64,000 nucleotides of DNA from assembly GCF_013283795.1 (NCBI RefSeq), contig NZ_JABSOD010000003.1, positions 248,001-312,000 on the forward strand, in the 5' to 3' direction. Positions 56,493-64,000 of this stretch are shown here, piece by piece. Numbering within the stretch: the stretch's first letter is position 1; the number at the start of each line of letters is the position of its first letter. Position numbers and translations under genes: made by a program. Origin of the DNA: Rheinheimera lutimaris. GTDB taxonomy: Bacteria; Pseudomonadota; Gammaproteobacteria; Enterobacterales; Alteromonadaceae. A model generated the notes under the pieces. It had not been told where the DNA came from. It saw only the letters and a program-made list of their open reading frames with translations, and did not search any database.

Positions 56493-59400
56493 TCAGAAGT
56501 CGTAACGCACGCCAAGCTGATAGCGAGGCCCCAAATCGGTCAGGTACCACAACATGGCTTTATTACGGGCATGTGAGCGGCTGTTTTCACCGGTCAGGTT
56601 AATGGCTTCAGCAAATACAGTCAGTTGCGGATTGATGTCGTAACTGACGTTAACATCAATTTGCCAATAGCCTTCTTCGAACCTCGGGTTATTTGAACCG
56701 CCTTTATTGACTTCAGCCAGATATTTATCGCGCCAGTTCCATGCCACCCGCGTTTGCCAGCCGTCTTTCTCAAAGATACCAATCAGGTTCGCGGTATCGC
56801 TCAGGCCAACCAGAGCAAACTGCGATTCGTTCGGATCGGCATTGTTATTAAAGCCAACGTCGCCGCGCACTATGGTGTAGTTAGCCTGCACACCAAAGCC
56901 GCTTTCACCGAAGAAATGCTGAATAGCAAATTCGGCACCATAGATTTTCGCAGCGCGGTTGTTGTCCGGCGTACTGGTACGGAAAATCACTTCCGGGTCT
57001 TCGTCTGTCGCCCGTAAATCAAAACCCGCATTATTAGCGAGGAAATCGATCTGTGCCGGCGTGCCGGTAAATTGCGGATTGGCGCCGAATTCGGCAATCA
57101 TATCCGGGTGGGTGCGGTACTCGTTAAATACCATCATCGCATACAGGTAAGTGTCATCCAGCGGGAAGCCGCCGTCCTGCACCGCCTGGGCTGCCGCTAT
57201 TGCACGCGGGCCGGCGGTGACATCGCGGATACCCAGCAGTGGTTGATCGACCTGGCGGCTGCCGATAAAGTTAACCACGTTTTTCTGGAAAACGCCGGCC
57301 GACATATAGCTGAACGGGTTGTAATACCACTCCAGCGACATGTCAAAGTTAGTCGACTCCAACGGCAGCAAACGGGGATTAGAGGCATCAGCAACCGGTT
57401 GGGCGCCTAACAAGGTGGAACCACCGCCGCCGCCAAAGTCGGAAGCTGAAACCCCCAAGCTTCCCAGGCCGGCACGGGCGATAGTTTTGCTAAACGAGAA
57501 GCGGCTAATCAGATCATCACTAATATGCAGGCTGACATCGAGGCTTGGCAGCAAATAGTCATAATCATTTTTTGCATTGGCAGGCTCCGGCGGTACGGTG
57601 GAGTCGACATAAGCCACCACATCGTCGTTATCCTCCCACTGAAAGTACACGTCACTTACTAAAGAGCTGGACTTCGAATCAGTTTTTTCATAACGCAGGC
57701 CGGTTAATACATCAAACTGCATACCGCCCAGCTCTCCTTCCAGTGCTACCTGGAAGTACACTGCCATGGTGTCTTCTTCTACAATGTTGTCGTAGGATAA
57801 AGCACTTTCAACAGTGGACGGAATACCCGGATACAGCGCTTCGGCAGCGGTATACAGGGCACGCGGATCGGCAATAAAGCCATAGCCGCCCGCCAGGGTG
57901 TCGTAGTCATCAAACTCACCCGGTAAATTAAAGGGTTGGATCAGATCACCAAATTCGCCGGGGTTGCCGACGTTCCAGTTGCCCAGCGCGATATTATTAC
58001 CGGCAGTTTGGATAGAGCGCGATTCCATATTGCGAATTTCAGCACCAAAGTCGAAGCGGCCATCGTCAAACTCGTAGGCACCATCAAGCTTCAACTGCTT
58101 AATTTTACTTTCCTGACTGGCATTACGAATACGGGCAATAGAAGAACCGACATCACCGGCGTCAACCATGCCATTGGCATTGGCGCCTTTATCCGGCAGG
58201 GTGTCGTCATACACATTCAGGTAAGTGGGTAAGTCAGCGCCCCAGAACCATTCACGCGAGGTAACAATAGGTGCGCCTAAACCAACAGCAAGCTCGCCTG
58301 AGTTGCGCGGTCCGGTGCCGCGGCTGTACAGCTCAGAGCTGTGGGCATCCAGTGCCAGCGTCAGCGAATTATTGACCTGATATTCCAGGTTTAAGCCGGC
58401 AGATTTCAGCGTATTGGTTTGTTCACGCCATTGCTGCTCGTACCCTTCATCAACTGCACTGGCATAGGTTTCCTGAATATAAGACGGTGTTTTTACCGTG
58501 TTGTTATCAAACTCAACCAGCTTGGTGTTACTGCCTCTTTGCACCCAGTTGGTAATTTCACCACGGTGTTCTACCAGGTTATTTTCGGCAAAGGTATAAT
58601 CTGCGGTGGCGGTAAAGTTGTCCTGAGGTCTGAATTGCAGTGTCAACTGAGCGTTATCCCGCTTGCGTTCAGTGTTGGAAAAGGCATAACGGATATCGTT
58701 TGGCCGGGCATATAACTGGCCTTGTGCCGGTGCATTAACCACCACAGTATCAGCGTTATTCCAGGTACGGTCAGCATCGGCAATATCGTCCCAGTAATCT
58801 ACCTCCCAGTCATTCACCGTGGCGCCGGTATAGCCGGAATCACGTTGCTGGTGGCTGGCTGAAATACTGACGCCAAACTTACCGTTGTCCAGCACATGAC
58901 TGAAAATACCCGATATTTCCGGTGTTACATCGTCGCCGCTGCGGTTGGTGGTGTCATGCACTGCTTTAACGCCAACACTGGCTACGGTTTCGCCGGTGTC
59001 CATCGGTCTGGCAGTTTTTACGTTCAGGGTGGCACCGATACCGCCGGTGGCAATATTGGCTTTGCCGGTTTTATACACTTCTACCGCGCGGATACTTTCT
59101 GAAGCGAGGTTGGAGAAATCGAAAGCTCTGGCGCTGCCGCCGCGGGTGGTACCGTCAGCACCAGAGCCGGCACCATAAGTGGTGGCAGAGGGCATGGTGC
59201 GGCCGTTAAGCGTGACCATATTATTGTCGCCGCCAAAGCCACGTACTGTTACTTCAGAGCCTTCGCCATTGTTGCGGCTAATCGACACCCCGGTAATACG
59301 TTGTAGAGACTCTGCCAGGTTGGTGTCGGGAAACTTACCGATATCTTCGGCAGAAATGGCGTCGACCACCCCCATGGAATTACGTTTAATAGAGGCGGCT

Positions 59401-59573
59401 TCCTGCATACTGGAGCGCACACCTTTAACCTGAATTACTTCAATATCTGCCGCCGTGACGGTTTCCGTTTCCGGCGCTTGTTGCGCATATAACGGCATGC
59501 CTGCAGCGCTACCAAGCAGCAATGACACCGCTTGGGCCAAGGCTGTTCTGGTAAATCTGTTCCTGTTTTCCAT
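56493..59573 (-). CDS. TonB-dependent outer-membrane receptor (carbohydrate-uptake type)
   Basis: 1026 residues from ATG 59573, twelve codons inside a longer frame, chosen because GGGGAT precedes it and the signal peptide follows directly. Plug domain starts with IEVIQVKGVRSSMQEAASIKR and SAEDIGKFPDTNLAESLQRI. The rest is a beta-barrel ending in YQLGVRYDF with terminal Phe. Such long receptors in Alteromonadales and Caulobacterales import oligosaccharides. With the halogenase cluster behind it and the xylan locus nearby, a xylan- or plant-derived ligand is possible but not shown. Confidence 0.95.
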   Translation of the reverse strand: MENRNRFTRTALAQAVSLLLGSAAGMPLYAQQAPETETVTAADIEVIQVKGVRSSMQEAASIKRNSMGVVDAISAEDIGKFPDTNLAESLQRITGVSISRNNGEGSEVTVRGFGGDNNMVTLNGRTMPSATTYGAGSGADGTTRGGSARAFDFSNLASESIRAVEVYKTGKANIATGGIGATLNVKTARPMDTGETVASVGVKAVHDTTNRSGDDVTPEISGIFSHVLDNGKFGVSISASHQQRDSGYTGATVNDWEVDYWDDIADADRTWNNADTVVVNAPAQGQLYARPNDIRYAFSNTERKRDNAQLTLQFRPQDNFTATADYTFAENNLVEHRGEITNWVQRGSNTKLVEFDNNTVKTPSYIQETYASAVDEGYEQQWREQTNTLKSAGLNLEYQVNNSLTLALDAHSSELYSRGTGPRNSGELAVGLGAPIVTSREWFWGADLPTYLNVYDDTLPDKGANANGMVDAGDVGSSIARIRNASQESKIKQLKLDGAYEFDDGRFDFGAEIRNMESRSIQTAGNNIALGNWNVGNPGEFGDLIQPFNLPGEFDDYDTLAGGYGFIADPRALYTAAEALYPGIPSTVESALSYDNIVEEDTMAVYFQVALEGELGGMQFDVLTGLRYEKTDSKSSSLVSDVYFQWEDNDDVVAYVDSTVPPEPANAKNDYDYLLPSLDVSLHISDDLISRFSFSKTIARAGLGSLGVSASDFGGGGGSTLLGAQPVADASNPRLLPLESTNFDMSLEWYYNPFSYMSAGVFQKNVVNFIGSRQVDQPLLGIRDVTAGPRAIAAAQAVQDGGFPLDDTYLYAMMVFNEYRTHPDMIAEFGANPQFTGTPAQIDFLANNAGFDLRATDEDPEVIFRTSTPDNNRAAKIYGAEFAIQHFFGESGFGVQANYTIVRGDVGFNNNADPNESQFALVGLSDTANLIGIFEKDGWQTRVAWNWRDKYLAEVNKGGSNNPRFEEGYWQIDVNVSYDINPQLTVFAEAINLTGENSRSHARNKAMLWYLTDLGPRYQLGVRYDF

Positions 59574-59909
59574 TTTTTCTACATCCCCTTGTGATTTGTT
59601 ATAAGTCATTCAAATCAAACAATCGGGCATTCACAGCATTATTTATTCCACTTGCCGGATCCCGCAGTGCTCGTTTGTGCAGGCGCTGACCTTGCCAACT
59701 GCCTGCACATCCATGCTGACCAGCCAAGCCCCCGACAATCATTGTAGTAATCTTGTTACTTTGGCGATTTTGTCAAAATGCGTTACCTTCTTGCTTTTTT
59801 TTATATTTTCAGCGGGCATAGCAGCAGTAAGACTGTTTTTGGCTTTAAATACCAGTAGTAACTGTGGTGTTTTGTTGCGGCGATGCGCGGGAGGGAGAGC
59901 CGCCGGCGG
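59574..59909 (-). promoter_or_regulatory. Upstream region of the TonB receptor with a 13-bp palindrome
   Basis: A 336-base gene-free stretch. It contains ATTTTG-T-CAAAAT (59767-59779), a perfect 6-1-6 palindrome about 190 bases upstream of the receptor start, overlapping a reverse-strand TTGACA with no convincing -10 partner. At the far end a 14-bp palindrome AGCCGCCGGCGGCT (59898-59911) overlaps the stop of the diguanylate cyclase gene. No coding frame is credible. Confidence 0.4.
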
Positions 59910-61280
59910 CTAAGCGGTGCTCTGTTGTGCTTGAGTGGAGTGGCTTAGCGTTACGCGGTTACCACCGGCTTTTTTGCCCAGGTACATGGCTTCATCGGCC
60001 AGTAACAGCAGCTCTTTTTCTGTGTCGCTGTGACAAGGGTACAGCGCTACGCCAATGCTGGGCAGAATGTGCAGCAGCTGGCCGGCCAGCGCAAAAGGCT
60101 GGCTGAGTGCCTGGCGTATTTTCTCTGCCAGTTGCACCGCTGTCTCTGTGCTATCTACGTGCTCCAACAGAATGACAAACTCGTCGCCGCCAAACCGTGC
60201 TACGGTATCGCTGTGGCGCAGGCAACTGAGAATACGCTGTGCGGTTAGCTGTAACAGCTGATCACCAACATGGTGGCCGTGCTGGTCATTTACCGGTTTA
60301 AACTTATCTAAATCCAGATACAACAAGGCAAAGCTGCCCTGCTCGCGCTGCGCCCGGGTTTTGGCTAGCTGCAAGCGGTCGGCAAACAATTCGCGGTTGG
60401 GTAGCCCGGTAAGTTGATCATACAACGCATTGTACTGTAGCCGGTCCAGCATACGTTTACGTTCTATCGCAACGGCTACCTGCACCGAGACAAATTCCAG
60501 CAGCTCAATGTCACTACTGTTGTAACCTGCTGCAGTGGCATCGTTTTGTAACATCAAAGCGCCTATTACGTCACTGTGCGATTTTAACGGCACACCTAAC
60601 CAGTTTGCGGCTTTTGCACCGGCCAGCTGGCGTAATTTGGCCGGCAGTTCTTTGCGGTTATCTTTGGTAATTAAAATGGTTTCTGCACGGCGGATAACCC
60701 CGGCGCAGAAGGTTAACAGCTCGCTGCCCGGCGGGTTTTGTTGGGCTGTATCGTAAACAAAATTAAGTTGCTGAGGGTTATTATCGGTCAGCACTATGCT
60801 AAAACGCTGCAGCGGAATTAAACCGGCAATGATCTGCTGAATAGTGTGGTACAGCGCCGGCAAGTCGGTGCTGGCAAAAGCCGCTTCAGAAATAGTATAA
60901 ACCGCCGCCTGGCGCGCCTGAATTACCTTGCTGCGGCTGATATCGCGCGCTACCGCCACGCGGCGCTGGTCGGTGTCAGACCAACGCGCCGACCACAGCA
61001 AATGCACTATGCGGCCATCTTTGCGGATATAGCGGTTTTCAAAGTCTACTTTTACTACCCCGGCGTTAATTTCGGCTGCGGTAGCTAAGGTACGCTCTCT
61101 GTCATCAGGGTGCACCAGCTCTATCATCGGCCGGCCGAGCATTTCGGCGGGGGTGTAGCCAAAAATACGTTCAGCACCGGCACTGACAAATTCAAAATGG
61201 CCGCCTTTATCTACCACACAAATAGCATCGAGCAGTAAATCGATATAGTTACTCAGCGCTTTGTAACTGTCGGTGTTCAT
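59910..61280 (-). CDS. PAS-GAF-GGDEF diguanylate cyclase
   Basis: 456 residues, no membrane helix, cytoplasmic. PAS domain about residues 8-125 (AERIFGYTPAEMLGRPMIEL, VHPDDRERTL), GAF-like domain about 135-285, GGDEF domain about 295-450. The active-site motif GGDEF is intact at 364-368 and is preceded by the product-inhibition I-site RxxD (RHSD, 355-358) at the canonical five-residue spacing. It should make cyclic di-GMP from two GTP and be feedback-inhibited. The signal sensed by PAS and GAF is unknown. Transcribed alone. Confidence 0.95.
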   Translation of the reverse strand: MNTDSYKALSNYIDLLLDAICVVDKGGHFEFVSAGAERIFGYTPAEMLGRPMIELVHPDDRERTLATAAEINAGVVKVDFENRYIRKDGRIVHLLWSARWSDTDQRRVAVARDISRSKVIQARQAAVYTISEAAFASTDLPALYHTIQQIIAGLIPLQRFSIVLTDNNPQQLNFVYDTAQQNPPGSELLTFCAGVIRRAETILITKDNRKELPAKLRQLAGAKAANWLGVPLKSHSDVIGALMLQNDATAAGYNSSDIELLEFVSVQVAVAIERKRMLDRLQYNALYDQLTGLPNRELFADRLQLAKTRAQREQGSFALLYLDLDKFKPVNDQHGHHVGDQLLQLTAQRILSCLRHSDTVARFGGDEFVILLEHVDSTETAVQLAEKIRQALSQPFALAGQLLHILPSIGVALYPCHSDTEKELLLLADEAMYLGKKAGGNRVTLSHSTQAQQSTA

Positions 61281-61369
61281 AGCAAGGCTAAGGCTTCACA
61301 GCAAAAGAGTTGTGTAAACCTTAGCACGGATCCGCCGGCTTATCTGCGGCCGGCGATTTAAATGTTAGC

Positions 61370-62941
61370 TTAAGCTAAAGTGTTAACCTGGTTTCTTAAG
61401 CTGCTGATTAACTGTTGGCAATTGCGCCACACCAGCGCATAAATAGTCAGTTGCGGGTTGGCGCCAAGGCTGGTGGGCAAGATAGAGCCATCGAATACCG
61501 ACAGGTTTTGCAGTTGATGGTGGCGGCCATTTTGATCTACCACACCGTTGGCGGCGCTGGCGCTCATATTGCAGCCGCCCATAACATGGGCCGATACCAC
61601 GGTTTGCTTAAGCGCCTGCATTGGTAGCTGCAGTATGGCTGCTTTGGCTTCGGGCCAATTGTTGTAAAGCTGAGCATCGTGATGAACAGGCAGTACTTGT
61701 CTGGCGCCGGCGGCAAACTGCAGCCCGGCCATCGATAACAAGGCTTCGCGCATACCCTGCCATAAATAATCTGTGATCGGGTAATCCAGCACCGGCTGCT
61801 GTGCATCATCTAATTGCACTGTGCCACCCTGGCTGTGCGGATGAAAACCATCACGCAGCAGCGCTATGGTGACCTGTAAATGGTTAAATTGCTGCATTAA
61901 GGCGGCATGCTGGGCGCCGGTACCGGTTAGCTTGGTGGCCATTAATACCGGGTGCAGCGGTGGTACTTCCAGTTTATAGCCGGCCTTGTTGTTATCCGCC
62001 GGCCAGACAAATTGATCAGAGTAAATGGATTGCGGCGCACCGCTGTGGCCGTTTATGGCGTCATCGAACAAGGCGCCGGAAATCACTGTCGGGTGCAAAT
62101 AGGTATGTTTGCCTAAACGGCCGGACGGATCAGGTACTTTTGAGCGCAGCAACAAAGCCGGTGAGCCGATAGCGCCGGCAGCGACTATATAATGTTTTGC
62201 TTTAATGCGGATACGAAGATCATGGCGTGGCTGAAAGTACTGGTCTACCGGTACTGCTTCCAACCCGGTAATGCTGTCGCTCTGCCAGTGCAACTGGCGC
62301 ACCGAAATCCGCGATATCAGTGTCGCGCCCAATGCCATCGCCGCCGGTATAGTACTCACCAGCATCGATTGCTTGGCATTAATCGGGCAGCCCATACCGC
62401 AATAACCGAGGTTAGCGCAGCCATTCACGTTGCGGTTAATTAATGTGTACTGCCAACCGAGCTTTTCGCAGCCTTGCTGTAGTTTGGCGTTGTTGGCGTT
62501 GGGTGGCACCGGCCATTGGTGAATGTTAAGTCGCTGCTCTGCTGCTGCAAAATAATCAGATAAATCATCTTTACCACTAAAATTGACGCCAAATTTGCTG
62601 TTCCAAAAGTCCAGTGTAGCTTTTGGTGTTCTTATTGATGTCGTCCAGTTTACTGTGGTAGAGCCGCCGACGGTACGGCCCTGCAAAATGCCGATGGCCT
62701 GATCGCGGGTTTTACGCGCCGCACCTTCCTGATACAAATGCGGGTACGCCCAGCGTTCCTGCATCACAAAATCATCGCGGGTGTACCAGGCGCCTTCTTC
62801 CAGCAGCAAAATTTTAAAACCAGCTTGCGCTAATTGCTCGGCGGCAATACCGCCACCAGCGCCGGAGCCGATAATAACGATATCAGTATCAAACAGCTGG
62901 TCTTGCGTAAATTGGCTGGCATCCAGGTGGTTAATCGTCAT
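61370..62941 (-). CDS. GMC-family FAD oxidoreductase
   Basis: 523 residues. The dinucleotide-binding motif DIVIIGSGAGGGIAAEQLA starts near residue 19; TVGGSTTVNWTTSIRTP and HVMGGCNMS (active-site His) with GSILPTSLGANPQLTIYALV near the C-terminus are typical of the GMC family, close to bacterial choline/gluconate-type dehydrogenases. Several Cys occur in GCANLGYCGMGCPINAKQ. It probably oxidises an alcohol or sugar acid and works with the small Tat protein encoded upstream on the same strand; a cytochrome subunit is not seen. Confidence 0.9.
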   Translation of the reverse strand: MTINHLDASQFTQDQLFDTDIVIIGSGAGGGIAAEQLAQAGFKILLLEEGAWYTRDDFVMQERWAYPHLYQEGAARKTRDQAIGILQGRTVGGSTTVNWTTSIRTPKATLDFWNSKFGVNFSGKDDLSDYFAAAEQRLNIHQWPVPPNANNAKLQQGCEKLGWQYTLINRNVNGCANLGYCGMGCPINAKQSMLVSTIPAAMALGATLISRISVRQLHWQSDSITGLEAVPVDQYFQPRHDLRIRIKAKHYIVAAGAIGSPALLLRSKVPDPSGRLGKHTYLHPTVISGALFDDAINGHSGAPQSIYSDQFVWPADNNKAGYKLEVPPLHPVLMATKLTGTGAQHAALMQQFNHLQVTIALLRDGFHPHSQGGTVQLDDAQQPVLDYPITDYLWQGMREALLSMAGLQFAAGARQVLPVHHDAQLYNNWPEAKAAILQLPMQALKQTVVSAHVMGGCNMSASAANGVVDQNGRHHQLQNLSVFDGSILPTSLGANPQLTIYALVWRNCQQLISSLRNQVNTLA

Positions 62942-63240
62942 GTGTCTATCTCATTAATCTGCTGAAAGTGCCTGAAGCGACGGTACAAGGTGTCCGCACG
63001 CAGCAGCGGCAGGGATGCCGCGCAGGCTGAGACAGCACAGGGACGTGCTGTTGAAGGCGGCGAAGTGTGGATTTCCTTGTACCAGAGTCGTTCACAGTGA
63101 CCGCGTGCCCACCAAAGCTCACAGGCTGCAACACCCGCTGTGCTCGCCACAGCAACTCGCGGTCGCCTTCGCGCCCACTCAGACACTCTGTGGCTGCGCA
63201 TCGGGGTTCCAACCTGTTGCTGTTCGCACTTATTATCATC
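62942..63240. repeat. GC-rich hairpin element between the GMC oxidoreductase and its partner gene
   Basis: This 299-base gap is richer in G and C than its surroundings and carries no credible gene. Two tandem hairpins share the same loop: GCGGC / AGGGAT / GCCGC (63006-63021) and ACAGCAC / AGGGAC / GTGCTGT (63032-63051). The rest contains further short inverted matches. It looks like a dispersed intergenic repeat of Alteromonadales, but copy number cannot be judged from one window. It splits two genes that would normally be adjacent. Confidence 0.5.
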
Positions 63241-63744
63241 CTATCTAAACCGCGGCGCAGTGTAGCCCAGCGTTTGCCAGTGCTCACTTTGGCCATAATA
63301 AGCACCATACAGCAGTTCACGCAGGCCATGATAAGCTTGCTGTAACAACGCTAAGTAACTGTCGCGCCACCGGCTGAGCAATTGCAGCCGCTGGTGGATG
63401 CTAAGGTCGGCCAGTGTGCTGACATGCCCGGTCAGGCCCAACTGAGTAACGCGGTTAGCCAGCAGGTTAAACAGCTGGTTAAGCTCCTGCTGCTGGCGCA
63501 ATGGTAAAAACGGCAGAAAGTCGCTGATCGCGGTTTTAGTGCGATCAAGTTCGGCAGCGGCTAAGGTCGCATCTTGTGGTAAAGCACCGTACAATAGCGC
63601 CGGTAACAACGCAGATAACACCAGGTCGCGGTTGCTGCTATCCGGCGTCAGGCTTCGCTGCCAACCCCGGATAGCTAACCCGCTACCCAGGCTGGCTGCT
63701 GCACCTAAGCTAATGCCGGTTAAGATAAATTTGCGCCGATCCAT
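63241..63744 (-). CDS. Tat-signal small subunit, gluconate 2-dehydrogenase subunit 3-like
   Basis: 167 residues. The N-terminus MDRRKFILTGISLGAAAS is a twin-arginine-type export signal. The remaining helical sequence (LLPALLYGALPQDA, FLPFLPLRQQQELNQLFNLL, YHGLRELLYGAYYGQSEHW) fits the small subunit that pairs with membrane-bound GMC dehydrogenases. The FAD subunit lacks its own signal and may be carried out with it. The GMC gene lies 299 bases downstream on the same strand. Confidence 0.75.
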   Translation of the reverse strand: MDRRKFILTGISLGAAASLGSGLAIRGWQRSLTPDSSNRDLVLSALLPALLYGALPQDATLAAAELDRTKTAISDFLPFLPLRQQQELNQLFNLLANRVTQLGLTGHVSTLADLSIHQRLQLLSRWRDSYLALLQQAYHGLRELLYGAYYGQSEHWQTLGYTAPRFR

Positions 63745-63796
63745 AGTGCTGCACCTGCTGTAAAAGTGAACTCATTGTTTATCAGGATACACTAAT

Positions 63797-64000
63797 TTGC
63801 AAGCTCAGATCAGACCAGTATCAAATGCGCCGTTTCAGCCTGCCTGGTGGTTAAAGCATGCCCACCTGCAAACCATTTTTGCCAAATATTTAAGCCCGAA
63901 ACAGCGTGTCAGCACCACAGCGGAACTGTTTAGCTTACCCGATGGCGATGAATTACAGCTAAATTGGTTAGACAATGCAGTTACAGACGATAAAGCGCCG
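63797..64000 (+). CDS. YheT-like alpha/beta hydrolase, N-terminal part (runs off the window)
   Basis: An open frame begins at TTG 63797, with AGGA nine bases upstream, and stays open to the window end (68 codons). The encoded start contains PFQPAWWLKHAHLQTIFAKY followed by LPDGDELQLNW, which matches the P-x-W-x-x-x-x-H-x-Q-T start and following D-G-D strand of YheT family hydrolases. The catalytic residues would lie beyond the window. The TTG start is inferred from the ribosome-binding site; no ATG is available nearby in frame. Confidence 0.7.
   Translation, partial: MQAQIRPVSNAPFQPAWWLKHAHLQTIFAKYLSPKQRVSTTAELFSLPDGDELQLNWLDNAVTDDKAP

Noticed and set aside
59898-59911. AGCCGCCGGCGGCT palindrome as a terminator of the diguanylate cyclase gene
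   Set aside because: No T-run follows on the reverse strand and the palindrome overlaps the stop codon; it may be chance in GC-rich sequence.
62946-63329. 127- and 87-codon reverse-strand frames in the gap before the GMC gene
   Set aside because: They cross the hairpin element and run into the Tat-protein gene in another frame; composition is unlike a protein and no start signal is seen.
1-64000. Search for tRNA, rRNA, riboswitch, prophage or insertion sequence
   Set aside because: No cloverleaf with a CCA-type end, no ribosomal signature, no transposase, integrase or phage structural gene was recognised.

Overview
The window looks like chromosomal DNA of a marine or freshwater gammaproteobacterium of the Alteromonadales type (Rheinheimera, Alishewanella and Arsukibacterium are plausible; this is an inference from gene content and order, not from a search). 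Supporting signs are the uvrA / YajR-like MFS / ssb neighbourhood, srkA-dsbA, ccoG, exported proteins with GlyGly-CTERM and PEP-CTERM sorting tails, a TonB-receptor / tryptophan-halogenase cluster and many surface glycan enzymes. I see no rRNA, tRNA or CRISPR array.

Bases 1-22000 are mostly core genome: the last codons of a membrane protein, a KfrA-like coiled-coil protein, topB, an exported cyclophilin, a ParA plus ribbon-helix-helix pair, several DUF proteins, ccoG, srkA-dsbA, a putative porin, a higBA toxin-antitoxin pair whose operator fills its promoter spacer, uvrA with a LexA-like box, a YajR-like MFS gene, a PEP-CTERM protein, ssb and a luciferase-like monooxygenase.

Bases 22000-51000 form a large xylan / glucuronoxylan / xylose utilisation locus. 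One arm holds transaldolase, a GH115 alpha-glucuronidase, a GH43 xylosidase and xylR. The centre holds xylB and xylA. A second reverse-strand arm holds a sugar-porter MFS, aldose epimerase, a GH43 lipoprotein and an esterase. A forward operon holds GH8, a GPH-type symporter, a cytoplasmic GH43 and two overlapping GH3 genes. ManD and a sialate-O-acetylesterase-like (acetylxylan esterase candidate) gene close the locus. Together these cover debranching (glucuronate, acetate, arabinose), trimming of xylo-oligosaccharides outside and inside the cell, uptake, xylose to xylulose-5-phosphate, and entry into the pentose phosphate pathway through transaldolase. No endo-xylanase (GH10/GH11) is present, so the first cut must be encoded elsewhere. 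A 14-base motif, (G/T)AAAAA(A/T)CATAATT, recurs upstream of xylB, xylA and the GH8/transporter pair and is the likely XylR site.

An out-of-place gene interrupts this locus at 32099-33460. It has an N-terminal segment like that of eCIS / DUF4157-type toxin proteins and a CFI-box-like C-terminal domain. A 17-bp perfect inverted repeat sits nearby.

Bases 51000-64000 contain a small AT-rich patch (tautomerase plus a DUF2971-like protein). Next comes a reverse-strand operon of TonB-dependent receptor, SapC, JmjC-like cupin, FAD-dependent tryptophan-halogenase-like enzyme and DUF6445 protein. The window ends with a PAS-GAF-GGDEF diguanylate cyclase, a GMC oxidoreductase and its Tat-exported small partner separated by a GC-rich hairpin element, and the start of a YheT-like hydrolase.
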